The notes beneath the pieces were generated by a model, which worked only from the letters and a program-made list of their open reading frames with translations, did not search any database and was not told where the DNA came from. Below, in pieces: positions 1 to 6,459 of a DNA stretch of 10,324 bases. The translations under genes were made by a program, and so were the position numbers. Source of the DNA: Actinomycetes bacterium (GTDB lineage: Bacteria; Actinomycetota; Actinomycetes; Actinomycetales; Micrococcaceae); contig JAFAAV010000045.1 of the NCBI GenBank assembly GCA_023426375.1, positions 1-10,324 on the forward strand, in the 5' to 3' direction. Position 1 is the stretch's first letter. Every line of letters starts with the position of its first letter.

Positions 1-333
1 CCGGCCGACCGCAAGCCCTACGACCCCGTGTGGGGCGTAGGCACCGCGGCGGCGGCCCAGGCCGTGGCGTACTACGGAGCGCTCACCGCGGGCTGGCACG
101 CGGGGCTCGGTGTGGATCAGGTGATGCTGCTCGGTGTGCGAACCACTCAGGAACCGCTGTGGTTGTGCGTGGCGCAGATCGTGGCCGGTCTGCTGCTCAT
201 GGTGATCGGCTGGATCGTCGAGAATTGGTGCAAGCTACCTCCGGACGATCCTGACTCCGAGAAGGACACCCCGTACGGTGGACGTCAAGACCCCTATGCC
301 ACCGGAGAGGGAGGCTATGCCCGACACCAATGA
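1..333 (+). CDS. DUF3180 family membrane protein, 3' part only
   Basis: The frame is open from the first base and ends at TGA 331-333, so the gene begins before the window. 110 residues are visible. Two hydrophobic stretches can be seen, about residues 13-43 and 55-76 of the visible part, followed by a polar, acidic tail (PPDDPDSEKD) that is probably cytoplasmic. The visible start (DPVWGVGTAAAAQA..., then YYGALTAGWHAG) fits what I know of DUF3180, a small multi-helix inner-membrane family of unknown function. In Actinobacteria it usually follows folK at the end of the folate genes (folE-folP-folB-folK), so folate genes probably lie just upstream; that is inference. The next gene starts inside its 3' end with a 17-base overlap. 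A GTG at 28 is in frame, but it lies inside the conserved region and is not a likely start. Confidence 0.8.
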   Translation, partial: PADRKPYDPVWGVGTAAAAQAVAYYGALTAGWHAGLGVDQVMLLGVRTTQEPLWLCVAQIVAGLLLMVIGWIVENWCKLPPDDPDSEKDTPYGGRQDPYATGEGGYARHQ

Positions 334-832
334 CCTGAGTCCTCAGGGATTGCAGTGGAAGCGCGTGTCACCGGACTACATCAAGGTGCGGCTCATTTCC
401 GGCACCATCAGCACCGTGATCTGGACCGTGATCTTCGGTATTCCGCTGATTCTCGGACTGCTGGGGATCTGGGGTGATTCCCCGGCGCTGTGGATGTGGT
501 TCCCGCCCGGCGTGGTGCTCGGGTGGGGTTTGATCGACCTGTGTCTGATTCCCCGCCGCGTGCGGGCCATTGGTTACGCGGAAGAGGCGACCGAGCTGTG
601 GTTGCGCAAGGGCATCATTTTCCGCAGCGTCACGGTGGTCCCCTACGGTCGCATGCAGTACGTGGACATCAAGACCGGTCCGCTGCTCAACGCGTTCGGC
701 CTGGCCAATCTGACCCTTCACACGGCGGCGGCCAACACGGACGCGGATCTCCCGGGCCTGCCCCGCGCAGAGGCCGACCGGTTGCGCGAGGAACTCACGC
801 GCCGGGGAGAAGAGCTCATGGTGGGGCTGTGA
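317..832 (+). CDS. Membrane protein with one bacterial PH domain (YdbS-like)
   Basis: This 171-residue protein has two hydrophobic helices (about residues 24-52 and 57-79), then a soluble bPH2/DUF304-type domain (about 85-160). The domain carries the family pattern VVPYGRMQYVDIKTGPL followed by FGLANLTLHTAAA, and a C-terminal amphipathic helix (PRAEADRLREELTRR). In Bacillus, YdbS-like proteins of this shape are paired with a larger YdbT-like protein, as here. Their biochemical role is unknown; from memory, ydbST is a SigW-controlled pair linked to resistance to antimicrobials from other bacilli. The start was set at ATG 317 because a purine-rich Shine-Dalgarno stretch (GGAGAGGGAGG, 304-314) lies just before it. 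An upstream in-frame start at 278 would overlap the preceding gene further and adds an unconserved N-terminus. The stop (TGA 830-832) shares its A with the next ATG. Confidence 0.85.
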   Translation: MPDTNDLSPQGLQWKRVSPDYIKVRLISGTISTVIWTVIFGIPLILGLLGIWGDSPALWMWFPPGVVLGWGLIDLCLIPRRVRAIGYAEEATELWLRKGIIFRSVTVVPYGRMQYVDIKTGPLLNAFGLANLTLHTAAANTDADLPGLPRAEADRLREELTRRGEELMVGL

Positions 833-2565
833 TGAGTGCCCCCGGCATGGACGAACAGACATCAGCCACCCAGAATCTCGAGACCACCCCGCAGCCCGCG
901 ACCGAGGGTGAGTGGCATCGCGTGCACCCGCTCACCCCGTACGTGCGCAGCTGGCTGCTCATCGTGGCGCTGGTGTGGGGTGTGGGCAACGTGTTCCTGG
1001 ACGATGTGCTGGCCGCCGTTGTCTACGGCGATCCACTGGACGTGGATTTCGCGGGTACGGTTCAGCTCGTCGGCCTCGGCCTGGTCGCTGCGGTGCTGTG
1101 CGGCGTGGTCGGCTTGGTCATCGGCCTTGGCGTGCTGTCGTGGTGGTTCACCCGCTACCAGATCACCCCGGAGCACGTGCGCTTCCGCAACGGCGCGATC
1201 TTCCGCACGCAACGCCAGGCCCGACTGGATCGGGTGCAGGGCATCGACATCGAACGGAAGTTCCTGCCCCGGATCTTCGGTCTGGCCTCTCTGAAATTCG
1301 ACGTGGCCGATGGCGGCAGCAGCGCTCTCGAACTTTCCTACCTGCGCCGGGACAAGGCGCGAGAACTTCGGCACCAATTGCTCGGGGCGGTTCGTGAAGC
1401 CTCTCGTTCCGGTGCGACGGCGGGTGACGCCAGAGGCGATACTCGGGGTATTCGCGGGCACGACGCCGCCGCCGGCTCGCCGTCCGCGGCCACCGCACCG
1501 ACGGCCGCAGCTCGCCGCCCGGCACCGTGGGACCACTCGGCAGAGGCCCAGGAACAGCGGGCGCTGCTTGCCCGGCAGGGTGACGGCCTCGGGCTGACGC
1601 CAGAGGAAGAACGCTCCCGCGAGGTGCGGGCGGCCCAGCGGTTGGGTCTGCTCACGGACCAGGACGATCAGGATCAGCAGCGTCGCGTGTTCACGGTCCC
1701 GACCAGTCGCGTGCTGTTGAGTTTGTTGCTCTCGTGGAGCACGGTCTCCGCGGTGTTCTTCGCAATCGTTGCAGTGGTGGTGTGGCGGTGGAATCCAGAA
1801 GCCCTGCGGGTGCTGATCCCGAGTTACCTGCCCGTGGTGATCATGATCATCTCCGGTCTCTACAACCGGTTGGAAAGCAGTTGGGGATTCACCCTGAGTC
1901 AGGTGCACGTGGGCGTGCGGGTCCGCTCCGGGCTGCTCAACGAGCGTTCCTCGACCATTCCGGTGGGCCGGGTGCAGGCGCTGCAGGTTTCCAAGCCCAT
2001 GCTCTGGCGGGTCTTCGATGGCCACCGGGTCAAGGTCAGCACCGCGGGCAAGGGCGGGATCGACGACATGGAAGGCCTGCGCTCACTCGTGCTTCCCGTC
2101 GGATCGCACGAGAACGTTGCGGAAATCCTTGAGCTGGTGTTGCCCCTCGCGGAACCGCCCACGGAACTGGTACGCGACGGACTCAACGGGATCGACGGAG
2201 ACCAGGACTATACGATCAGTCCCCGCCGGGCTCGCTGGGTGGATCCGTTGACGTGGCGGCGTACGGGATTCGCGATGGATGACTCCGTTCTGGCCATGCG
2301 GTGGGGCCGTCTCAACCGCAACGTCAGTGTGATTCCGCACCACAAGACCCAATCGCTCGGATTGCAGCAGGGACCGATCGAACGGCGCATGAAACTGGCC
2401 AGCATCCACGCTCACATGATCGCCGGCCCGGTCACCACCACGATTTACCACCTGGACGTGCCGCAGGCCAGGGACCTCATGGTCCGGCAGACTGATCTAG
2501 CTCGGGTGGCCAGGGACCGAGCGAATCAGAACGACGTACACCGCTCGCGCGAGGAGATGCAGTGA
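832..2565 (+). CDS. Membrane protein with three bacterial PH domains (YdbT-like)
   Basis: This 577-residue protein is built from repeated bPH2 (DUF304) units. Two hydrophobic helices (about 40-63 and 76-106) lead into PH domain 1 (about 106-184: ARLDRVQGIDIERKFLPRIFGLASLKF). A long Ala/Gly/Arg-rich linker follows (about 188-290), then two more helices (about 292-317 and 326-345), PH domain 2 (about 350-437: STIPVGRVQALQVSKPMLWR) and PH domain 3 (about 479-555: SVIPHHKTQSLGLQQGPIER). Each repeat shows the pattern Ile/Leu-Pro-x-x-(Arg/Lys)-x-Gln-(Gly/Ala/Ser)-(Ile/Leu) or a close variant. The layout matches YdbT, the partner of YdbS. The linker is unusually long and compositionally biased. ATG 832 overlaps the previous stop in a TGATG arrangement, so translation is probably coupled. 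The end overlaps the next gene by 4 bases. The exact function is unknown; an envelope-stress or membrane-protein role is inferred from the Bacillus pair. Confidence 0.85.
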   Translation: MSAPGMDEQTSATQNLETTPQPATEGEWHRVHPLTPYVRSWLLIVALVWGVGNVFLDDVLAAVVYGDPLDVDFAGTVQLVGLGLVAAVLCGVVGLVIGLGVLSWWFTRYQITPEHVRFRNGAIFRTQRQARLDRVQGIDIERKFLPRIFGLASLKFDVADGGSSALELSYLRRDKARELRHQLLGAVREASRSGATAGDARGDTRGIRGHDAAAGSPSAATAPTAAARRPAPWDHSAEAQEQRALLARQGDGLGLTPEEERSREVRAAQRLGLLTDQDDQDQQRRVFTVPTSRVLLSLLLSWSTVSAVFFAIVAVVVWRWNPEALRVLIPSYLPVVIMIISGLYNRLESSWGFTLSQVHVGVRVRSGLLNERSSTIPVGRVQALQVSKPMLWRVFDGHRVKVSTAGKGGIDDMEGLRSLVLPVGSHENVAEILELVLPLAEPPTELVRDGLNGIDGDQDYTISPRRARWVDPLTWRRTGFAMDDSVLAMRWGRLNRNVSVIPHHKTQSLGLQQGPIERRMKLASIHAHMIAGPVTTTIYHLDVPQARDLMVRQTDLARVARDRANQNDVHRSREEMQ

Positions 2566-3488
2566 ACGAGCCACAACAGCGCCCGGGACGCCTGGGCGTG
2601 GGAATTATCAGCGCCGGAAAGGTGGGGTCGGTGCTGGGAGCGGCCTTACGGGCCGCTGGCCATGCCGTAGTGGGTGTCTATGCCCACTCGGAAGCCAGCC
2701 GCGACCGCGCGGATGCACTGCTCCCGGACGTTCCCGTGCTCGATGTTTCCACGATCGTTGAACGCAGCGAACTGGTTCTCCTGGCAGTGCCGGACGATCA
2801 ACTCCCCGGGCTGGTCGACGGGCTCGGCAAGCTCGGTGCGTGGCAACCGGGCCAACTGGTGGTCCACACCGCCGGACGCTTCGGAACGGACGTGCTGGAA
2901 CCGGTGCGCGCAGCCGGTGGCATCGGTCTGGCCATCCACCCGTCCATGACGTTCACCGGTCTCAGCCTGGACCTACAACGACTCACCGACTGTAGTTTCG
3001 GGGTGACCGCCGCGGCCCCGGTGCTGCCCATCGCGCAAGCGCTCGTGGTGGAAATGGGCGCCGAACCCGTGGTGATTGCGGAGGCGGACCGCCCGCTCTA
3101 CCACGCCGCCCTGGCCCACGGTTCCAACCACGTGATGACCCTCATGGGGCAGTCCATGCAGCTGCTGCATAAGATCGGTGTCGAACATCCGGATCGCATG
3201 CTGGGACCCCTGGTGCGAGCCACGGTGGACAACGCACTGGCCTCCGGGGAGAACGCACTGACCGGACCCGTGGCGCGCGGTGACGTCAGCACGGTGGCTG
3301 CGCACGTGGCCGCCCTGACGGAGCTTGCCGGACCGGACGCGGCGGCGTCGTCGGCGGGAGACGACCTGCTCGAGGGCTATCGTGCCCTGGGGAGGCTCAC
3401 GGCTCAGCGCGCCGTGGCGTCAGGACGGATCGACGACGAGACATATCGCGCGGTGCTCGCCGCGCTCGAGGGAAAGGACCTTCAGTGA
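2562..3488 (+). CDS. Rossmann-fold / DUF2520 dehydrogenase-like protein upstream of panC
   Basis: This 308-residue protein has two parts. The N-terminal Rossmann fold (about 10-130) starts with a dinucleotide-binding turn (GVGIISAGKVGS, residues 12-23), continues with the beta-strand LVLLAVPDD (71-79), and ends with HPSMTF (126-131). The all-helical DUF2520-type C-terminal domain (about 150-300) contains YHAALAHGSNHV (180-191) and ALTGPVARGD (232-241). The layout resembles 6-phosphogluconate-dehydrogenase-like and ketopantoate-reductase-like enzymes. The cofactor is probably NAD(P)H, but the substrate is not known from sequence. GTG 2562 was chosen because GAGGAG (2551-2556) precedes it at normal spacing and because of the GTGA overlap with the previous stop. 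It shares the same GTGA overlap with panC, which hints at a role in pantothenate synthesis (inference). Homologues stand next to panC in mycobacteria (Rv3603c, from memory). Confidence 0.85.
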   Translation: MNEPQQRPGRLGVGIISAGKVGSVLGAALRAAGHAVVGVYAHSEASRDRADALLPDVPVLDVSTIVERSELVLLAVPDDQLPGLVDGLGKLGAWQPGQLVVHTAGRFGTDVLEPVRAAGGIGLAIHPSMTFTGLSLDLQRLTDCSFGVTAAAPVLPIAQALVVEMGAEPVVIAEADRPLYHAALAHGSNHVMTLMGQSMQLLHKIGVEHPDRMLGPLVRATVDNALASGENALTGPVARGDVSTVAAHVAALTELAGPDAAASSAGDDLLEGYRALGRLTAQRAVASGRIDDETYRAVLAALEGKDLQ

Positions 3489-4327
3489 CTCAACCCGTGG
3501 TGTGCACCACCGTTGCCGAGAGGCGGGAGGTCCTCGAGACGCGGGTGGCCGAGGGCGTCACCAGCGTGGGGCTGTTCCCCACCATGGGCGCATTGCATGA
3601 CGGCCATTTCCGGATCGCGCAGACGGCGCGGGAGGAAAATCAACTGGTTGTGGTTTCCGTGTTCGTAAATCCACTGCAGTTCGGACCCAACGAGGATTTC
3701 GACAGCTACCCGCGTCAGCTCGAGCAGGATGTCGCCGGGCTCTCCGAACGCGGCGTGGACATCGTGTTCGCACCGAGCACTGAGGAAATGTACCCGGGCG
3801 GCGTTCCGGTGGTCTCGGTGACGTCCGGCCAGGCCGGTTCCGTCCTGGAGGGCGCCACTCGCCCCGGCCACTTCGACGGCGCACTCACCGTGGTCAACAA
3901 GCTCTTCACTATTGTCCAACCGGGTCCCGGTGTTGAATTCCGCGCGTATTTCGGTGAGAAGGACGCCCAGCAATTGCTGCTCATGCAAAGAATGGTGCGT
4001 GATTTCAATCACCGCGTGGACATCAGGCCGGTGCCCATCGTGCGTTCGGATGAGGGTCTCGCGCTCTCCTCCCGCAACCAGTACTTGACCACCGACGACG
4101 CCGCTCACGCCCTGGTGCTCAGCCGCACCTTGCGTTCCCTGGCGGCGGGGGAACTCACGCTGGAGCAGGCCAGAGAGACCATCGACGGCGAACCCGGAGT
4201 AAAGCTCGATTACCTGGTCACGGTGGACCCGGATACGCTCGCGGAGATCGAACCTCGAGCGGGGGCACTGGCCCTGACCGCCGCATGGGTGGGTCCCACC
4301 CGCCTCATCGACAACCTGAAGATTTGA
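3485..4327 (+). CDS. panC: Pantoate-beta-alanine ligase (pantothenate synthetase)
   Basis: PanC joins pantoate and beta-alanine using ATP, through a pantoyl-adenylate, to make pantothenate, the precursor of coenzyme A. It acts in the cytoplasm, usually as a dimer. The 280-residue length is normal. The nucleotidyltransferase motif FPTMGALHDGH (31-41) supplies the HxGH histidines H38 and H41. FVNPLQF (60-66), RPGHFDGALTVVNKL (126-140), FGEKDAQQ (156-163) and the KMSKS-like site SSRN (195-198) are all present. One departure is DEGLALSSRN where the common form is DGLAMSSRN. The start is GTG 3485, with GGAAAGG (3471-3477) seven bases upstream and a 4-base overlap with the DUF2520 gene, implying coupled translation. 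panD, which makes beta-alanine and often follows panC in Actinobacteria, is not here; the next gene is lysS, 23 bases on. Confidence 0.97.
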   Translation: MTQPVVCTTVAERREVLETRVAEGVTSVGLFPTMGALHDGHFRIAQTAREENQLVVVSVFVNPLQFGPNEDFDSYPRQLEQDVAGLSERGVDIVFAPSTEEMYPGGVPVVSVTSGQAGSVLEGATRPGHFDGALTVVNKLFTIVQPGPGVEFRAYFGEKDAQQLLLMQRMVRDFNHRVDIRPVPIVRSDEGLALSSRNQYLTTDDAAHALVLSRTLRSLAAGELTLEQARETIDGEPGVKLDYLVTVDPDTLAEIEPRAGALALTAAWVGPTRLIDNLKI

Positions 4328-4336
4328 TCCGACCGC

Positions 4337-4342
4337 TATCCT
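4337..4342 (+). promoter_or_regulatory. Possible -10 element for lysS
   Basis: TATCCT lies in the 23-base gap between panC and lysS, 8 bases before the GTG start. It matches the consensus at positions 1, 2, 3 and 6, but I see no -35 at a normal distance. If real, transcription would start at or within a few bases of the GTG, giving a leaderless or near-leaderless message. The overlapping GGAGA could equally serve as a ribosome-binding site on a read-through mRNA from panC. Confidence 0.25.
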
Positions 4343-4350
4343 GGAGAATT

Positions 4351-5874
4351 GTGACCGATCAGCGAGATAACACCATAGCCGTAGATTCCACGCCGGAGCT
4401 TTCCGAGCACGAACTCAACGACCAGATGTCGTTCCGTGCCGCCAAGCGCAAGGCCATCGAAGAATCGGGTGTTTCCGCCTACCCGGTGGGTGTTGACCGT
4501 ACGCACACCCTCGCTCAGGTGCGCGAAGGCTACGGGCATCTGGAGGCCGGTCAGGAAACTGACGACGTGGTGACCGTGGCCGGTCGTGTGATGCACGTGC
4601 GTAACACCGGCAAGCTCTGTTTCGGCACTCTGCACGAGGGCGACGGCACGCGCCTGCAGGTAATGATCTCCAAGGCCAACGTGGGCGATGACGCCCTGGC
4701 GGCTTGGAAGGCCCAGGTGGACCTGGGTGACTTCGTGGCTGTAACGGGCCGCGTGATCAGCTCCAAGCGAGGCGAGCTGTCCGTGATGGCAGATTCCTGG
4801 CGCATGGCCTCCAAGGCGCTGCGTCCGCTGCCCACCCTGCACAAGGAACTCAGCGAGGAAACCAGGGTGCGTCAGCGCTACCTGGACCTCATTGTGCGTC
4901 CGCAAGCTCGCGACGTGGTGCTGACCCGTTCGCTGATCACCCGCACGGTACGCCGTGTGCTGGAGGATCGCGGGTACATCGAAATCGAAACCCCCATGCT
5001 CCAACTCATTCACGGTGGCGCCGCCGCGCGTCCTTTCGAAACGCACCTCAATGCGTTCGACCAGGACATGACGCTGCGCATTGCGACCGAGTTGTACTTG
5101 AAGCGCGCCGTGGTGGGCGGTATCGAGAAGGTATTCGAACTCGGACGGGTATTCCGTAACGAGGGCGTGGATTCAACTCACAGTCCGGAGTTCACCACAC
5201 TGGAGGCCTACGAGGCCTACGCCGATCAATTCGTGATGGCCGACCGGATCAAAGAAATCATTCAGGCTTGTGCATCAGCGCTCGGTGTTGAGGGTATTGA
5301 TACTGACCAGGGACGTATTGAGCTCTTCGGTGAATGGGAATGGGTTTCTGTCTACCCGGCATTATCGGAAGCAGTTGGGCAGGAAATCACCCCGGATACC
5401 TCGGCGGATACGTTGCGGGAGATCGCCCAGCAGCGCGAGATCTCCGTGGACCCCGCGTGGGATGCGGAAAAGCTCGTGGTCGAGTTGTTCGGGGAAATCG
5501 TTGAACCCAACTTGATCCAGCCCACATTCGTTTATGATTACCCGCCTTCCGCTCAGCCCCTGGCGCGTCAGCACCGTGAAAAGCCAGGACTCATCGAAGC
5601 GTGGGATTTGATTATCGGAGGTATGGAGCGAGGAACCGCTTTCTCCGAGCTGATCGACCCCGTGATCCAGCGCGAGCGTCTCACCGAGCAGTCCTCCAAG
5701 TCTGCGGCCGGAGATGTTGAAGCCATGCAGCTGGACGACGACTTCCTGAGGGCGTTGGAGTACGGTGCACCGCCCATGGGAGGACTCGGCCTGGGTCTGG
5801 ACCGCTTGATCATGCTGTTCACCAATCTGGGAATCAGGGAGACCATCCTGTTCCCGCTCATGAAGCCCGAGTGA
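4351..5874 (+). CDS. lysS: Lysyl-tRNA synthetase, class II
   Basis: This enzyme charges tRNA-Lys with lysine in the cytoplasm. From GTG 4351 it is 507 residues, normal for the family. An N-terminal OB-fold anticodon-binding domain (about 73-165) contains VAGRVMHVRNTGKLCFGTL. The class II catalytic core follows: motif 1 near IEIETPMLQLIHGG (210-223), motif 2 VFRNEGVDSTHSPEFT (267-282) with the ATP-binding arginine, and motif 3 GLGLGLDRLIMLF (478-490). GGAAARPFETH and ELYLKRAVVGG are typical LysRS segments. THLNAFDQDM, HSPEFT and GMERGTAFSEL differ from the Escherichia coli forms and resemble an actinobacterial branch that includes the LysRS part of LysX; no MprF-like membrane domain is attached. 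GTG 4351 was preferred over an in-frame ATG at 4285, which lies inside panC and adds unconserved residues; GGAGA (4343-4347) precedes it. Confidence 0.96.
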   Translation: MTDQRDNTIAVDSTPELSEHELNDQMSFRAAKRKAIEESGVSAYPVGVDRTHTLAQVREGYGHLEAGQETDDVVTVAGRVMHVRNTGKLCFGTLHEGDGTRLQVMISKANVGDDALAAWKAQVDLGDFVAVTGRVISSKRGELSVMADSWRMASKALRPLPTLHKELSEETRVRQRYLDLIVRPQARDVVLTRSLITRTVRRVLEDRGYIEIETPMLQLIHGGAAARPFETHLNAFDQDMTLRIATELYLKRAVVGGIEKVFELGRVFRNEGVDSTHSPEFTTLEAYEAYADQFVMADRIKEIIQACASALGVEGIDTDQGRIELFGEWEWVSVYPALSEAVGQEITPDTSADTLREIAQQREISVDPAWDAEKLVVELFGEIVEPNLIQPTFVYDYPPSAQPLARQHREKPGLIEAWDLIIGGMERGTAFSELIDPVIQRERLTEQSSKSAAGDVEAMQLDDDFLRALEYGAPPMGGLGLGLDRLIMLFTNLGIRETILFPLMKPE

Positions 5875-5920
5875 GCGGATACCAGCAGGTAAGTGCCAGT
5901 AACCGTTCAGGGCAGTAGGG

Positions 5921-5926
5921 GACAAT
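5921..5926 (+). promoter_or_regulatory. Possible -10 element, leaderless start of the small membrane protein
   Basis: GACAAT lies 7 bases before ATG 5934, the distance expected if the transcript begins at the A of the start codon. It matches the -10 consensus at positions 2, 4 or 5, and 6 depending on register. No matching -35 is visible. The absence of a usable Shine-Dalgarno sequence is the main support. Confidence 0.3.
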
Positions 5927-5933
5927 AGCCGCC

Positions 5934-6197
5934 ATGGAGTATCTATCCGTTTTCTTGCCTTCACTCGGTGTGGGGCTCATTTTCTATCTGGTCATGCGTT
6001 GGCTTTTCCGGGGTGACCGGGCAGAACGTTCCGCCCAGGCGAACGTAGAGCAAGATGCAGAGCGCTGGTACGAAGAGCTCAAAGACCGTGAAGGTGACCA
6101 GGTGCCCTTTGGTTACCAAGATGTAAGCTCTAAGAAGAAACGTGGTTTAGACCTCAAGAACTCCATTCCCATCAGGGATACCCCTCAGGATAAATAA
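5934..6197 (+). CDS. Small single-helix membrane protein of unknown function
   Basis: This 87-residue protein has an N-terminal hydrophobic helix (about residues 4-25: SVFLPSLGVGLIFYLVMRWLF) followed at once by positive charge (RGDR). That predicts the N-terminus outside and a soluble cytoplasmic tail. The tail begins as a charged, probably helical segment (RAERSAQANVEQDAERWYEELKD) and ends in a basic, flexible stretch (SSKKKRGLDLKNSIPIRDT). I do not recognise a named family; short proteins of this type beside lysS/lsr2 occur in Micrococcaceae as far as I recall. Support for it being real comes from position (it fills a gap between two conserved genes), codon use like its neighbours, and a sensible topology. 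There is no convincing Shine-Dalgarno before ATG 5934; the nearest purine run (AGGGG, 5917-5921) is 12 bases away, so leaderless translation is likely. Confidence 0.75.
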   Translation: MEYLSVFLPSLGVGLIFYLVMRWLFRGDRAERSAQANVEQDAERWYEELKDREGDQVPFGYQDVSSKKKRGLDLKNSIPIRDTPQDK

Positions 6198-6459
6198 CAC
6201 CGCACATTTATCTCGTCGTGACATTAGTGAATAATCATGTCATGATAGGACCGCGTGAAACACTCGTGTTCTTGTGTGCTTATCCGGACGAGGTCTAGAT
6301 CAAAAATCTAGGGCATCGAACGGGTATAGGGACTAATCGGGGGACAGGTTCACGCACATTGACACGAAGTGTGTCTTTCCATTGGAAGAGCGCGCGTGAC
6401 AACCGAAGTCTCACTAATTTTGACATGACCCCTTGACGGGGTGATGAGGAGGATCCGAC
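6198..6459 (+). promoter_or_regulatory. AT-richer control region upstream of lsr2, with several inverted repeats
   Basis: This non-coding stretch is about 49% GC by hand count, clearly lower than the genes around it. It contains several short dyads: GATAAAT/ATTTATC (6189-6195 with 6206-6212), the perfect 13-base palindrome ATCATGTCATGAT (6234-6246), CTAGAT/ATCTAG around CAAAA (6295-6311), GACAC/GTGTC (6361-6375), and ACCCC/GGGGT around TTGAC (6428-6442). A consensus -35 hexamer TTGACA lies at 6359-6364, but I find no good -10 at 16-18 bases from it, so the promoter is not placed. AGGAGG (6447-6452) is a strong ribosome-binding site 7 bases before the lsr2 ATG. Lsr2 proteins bind AT-rich DNA and are known to bind their own promoters in some species, so self-regulation is a reasonable inference. 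Confidence 0.5.

Noticed and set aside
1425..1606. Exact 12-base repeat TGACGCCAGAGG at 1425-1436 and 1595-1606
   Set aside because: The copies lie in different reading frames of the linker region, and a few 12-base matches are expected by chance in 10 kb of biased sequence.
862..2025. Open frame of 387 codons on the minus strand within the YdbT-like gene
   Set aside because: It is antisense to a clear three-PH-domain gene, is His/Arg/Gln-rich as expected for a shadow frame, and shows no recognisable domain.
4285..4350. Upstream ATG start for lysS
   Set aside because: It lies inside panC with a 43-base overlap, and the extra 22 residues (MGGSHPPHRQPEDL...) do not look like a LysRS N-terminus. 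GTG 4351 is better placed.
6359..6364. TTGACA as the -35 of the lsr2 promoter
   Set aside because: The hexamer is perfect, but bases 6380-6388 contain no acceptable -10, so a promoter was not called there.
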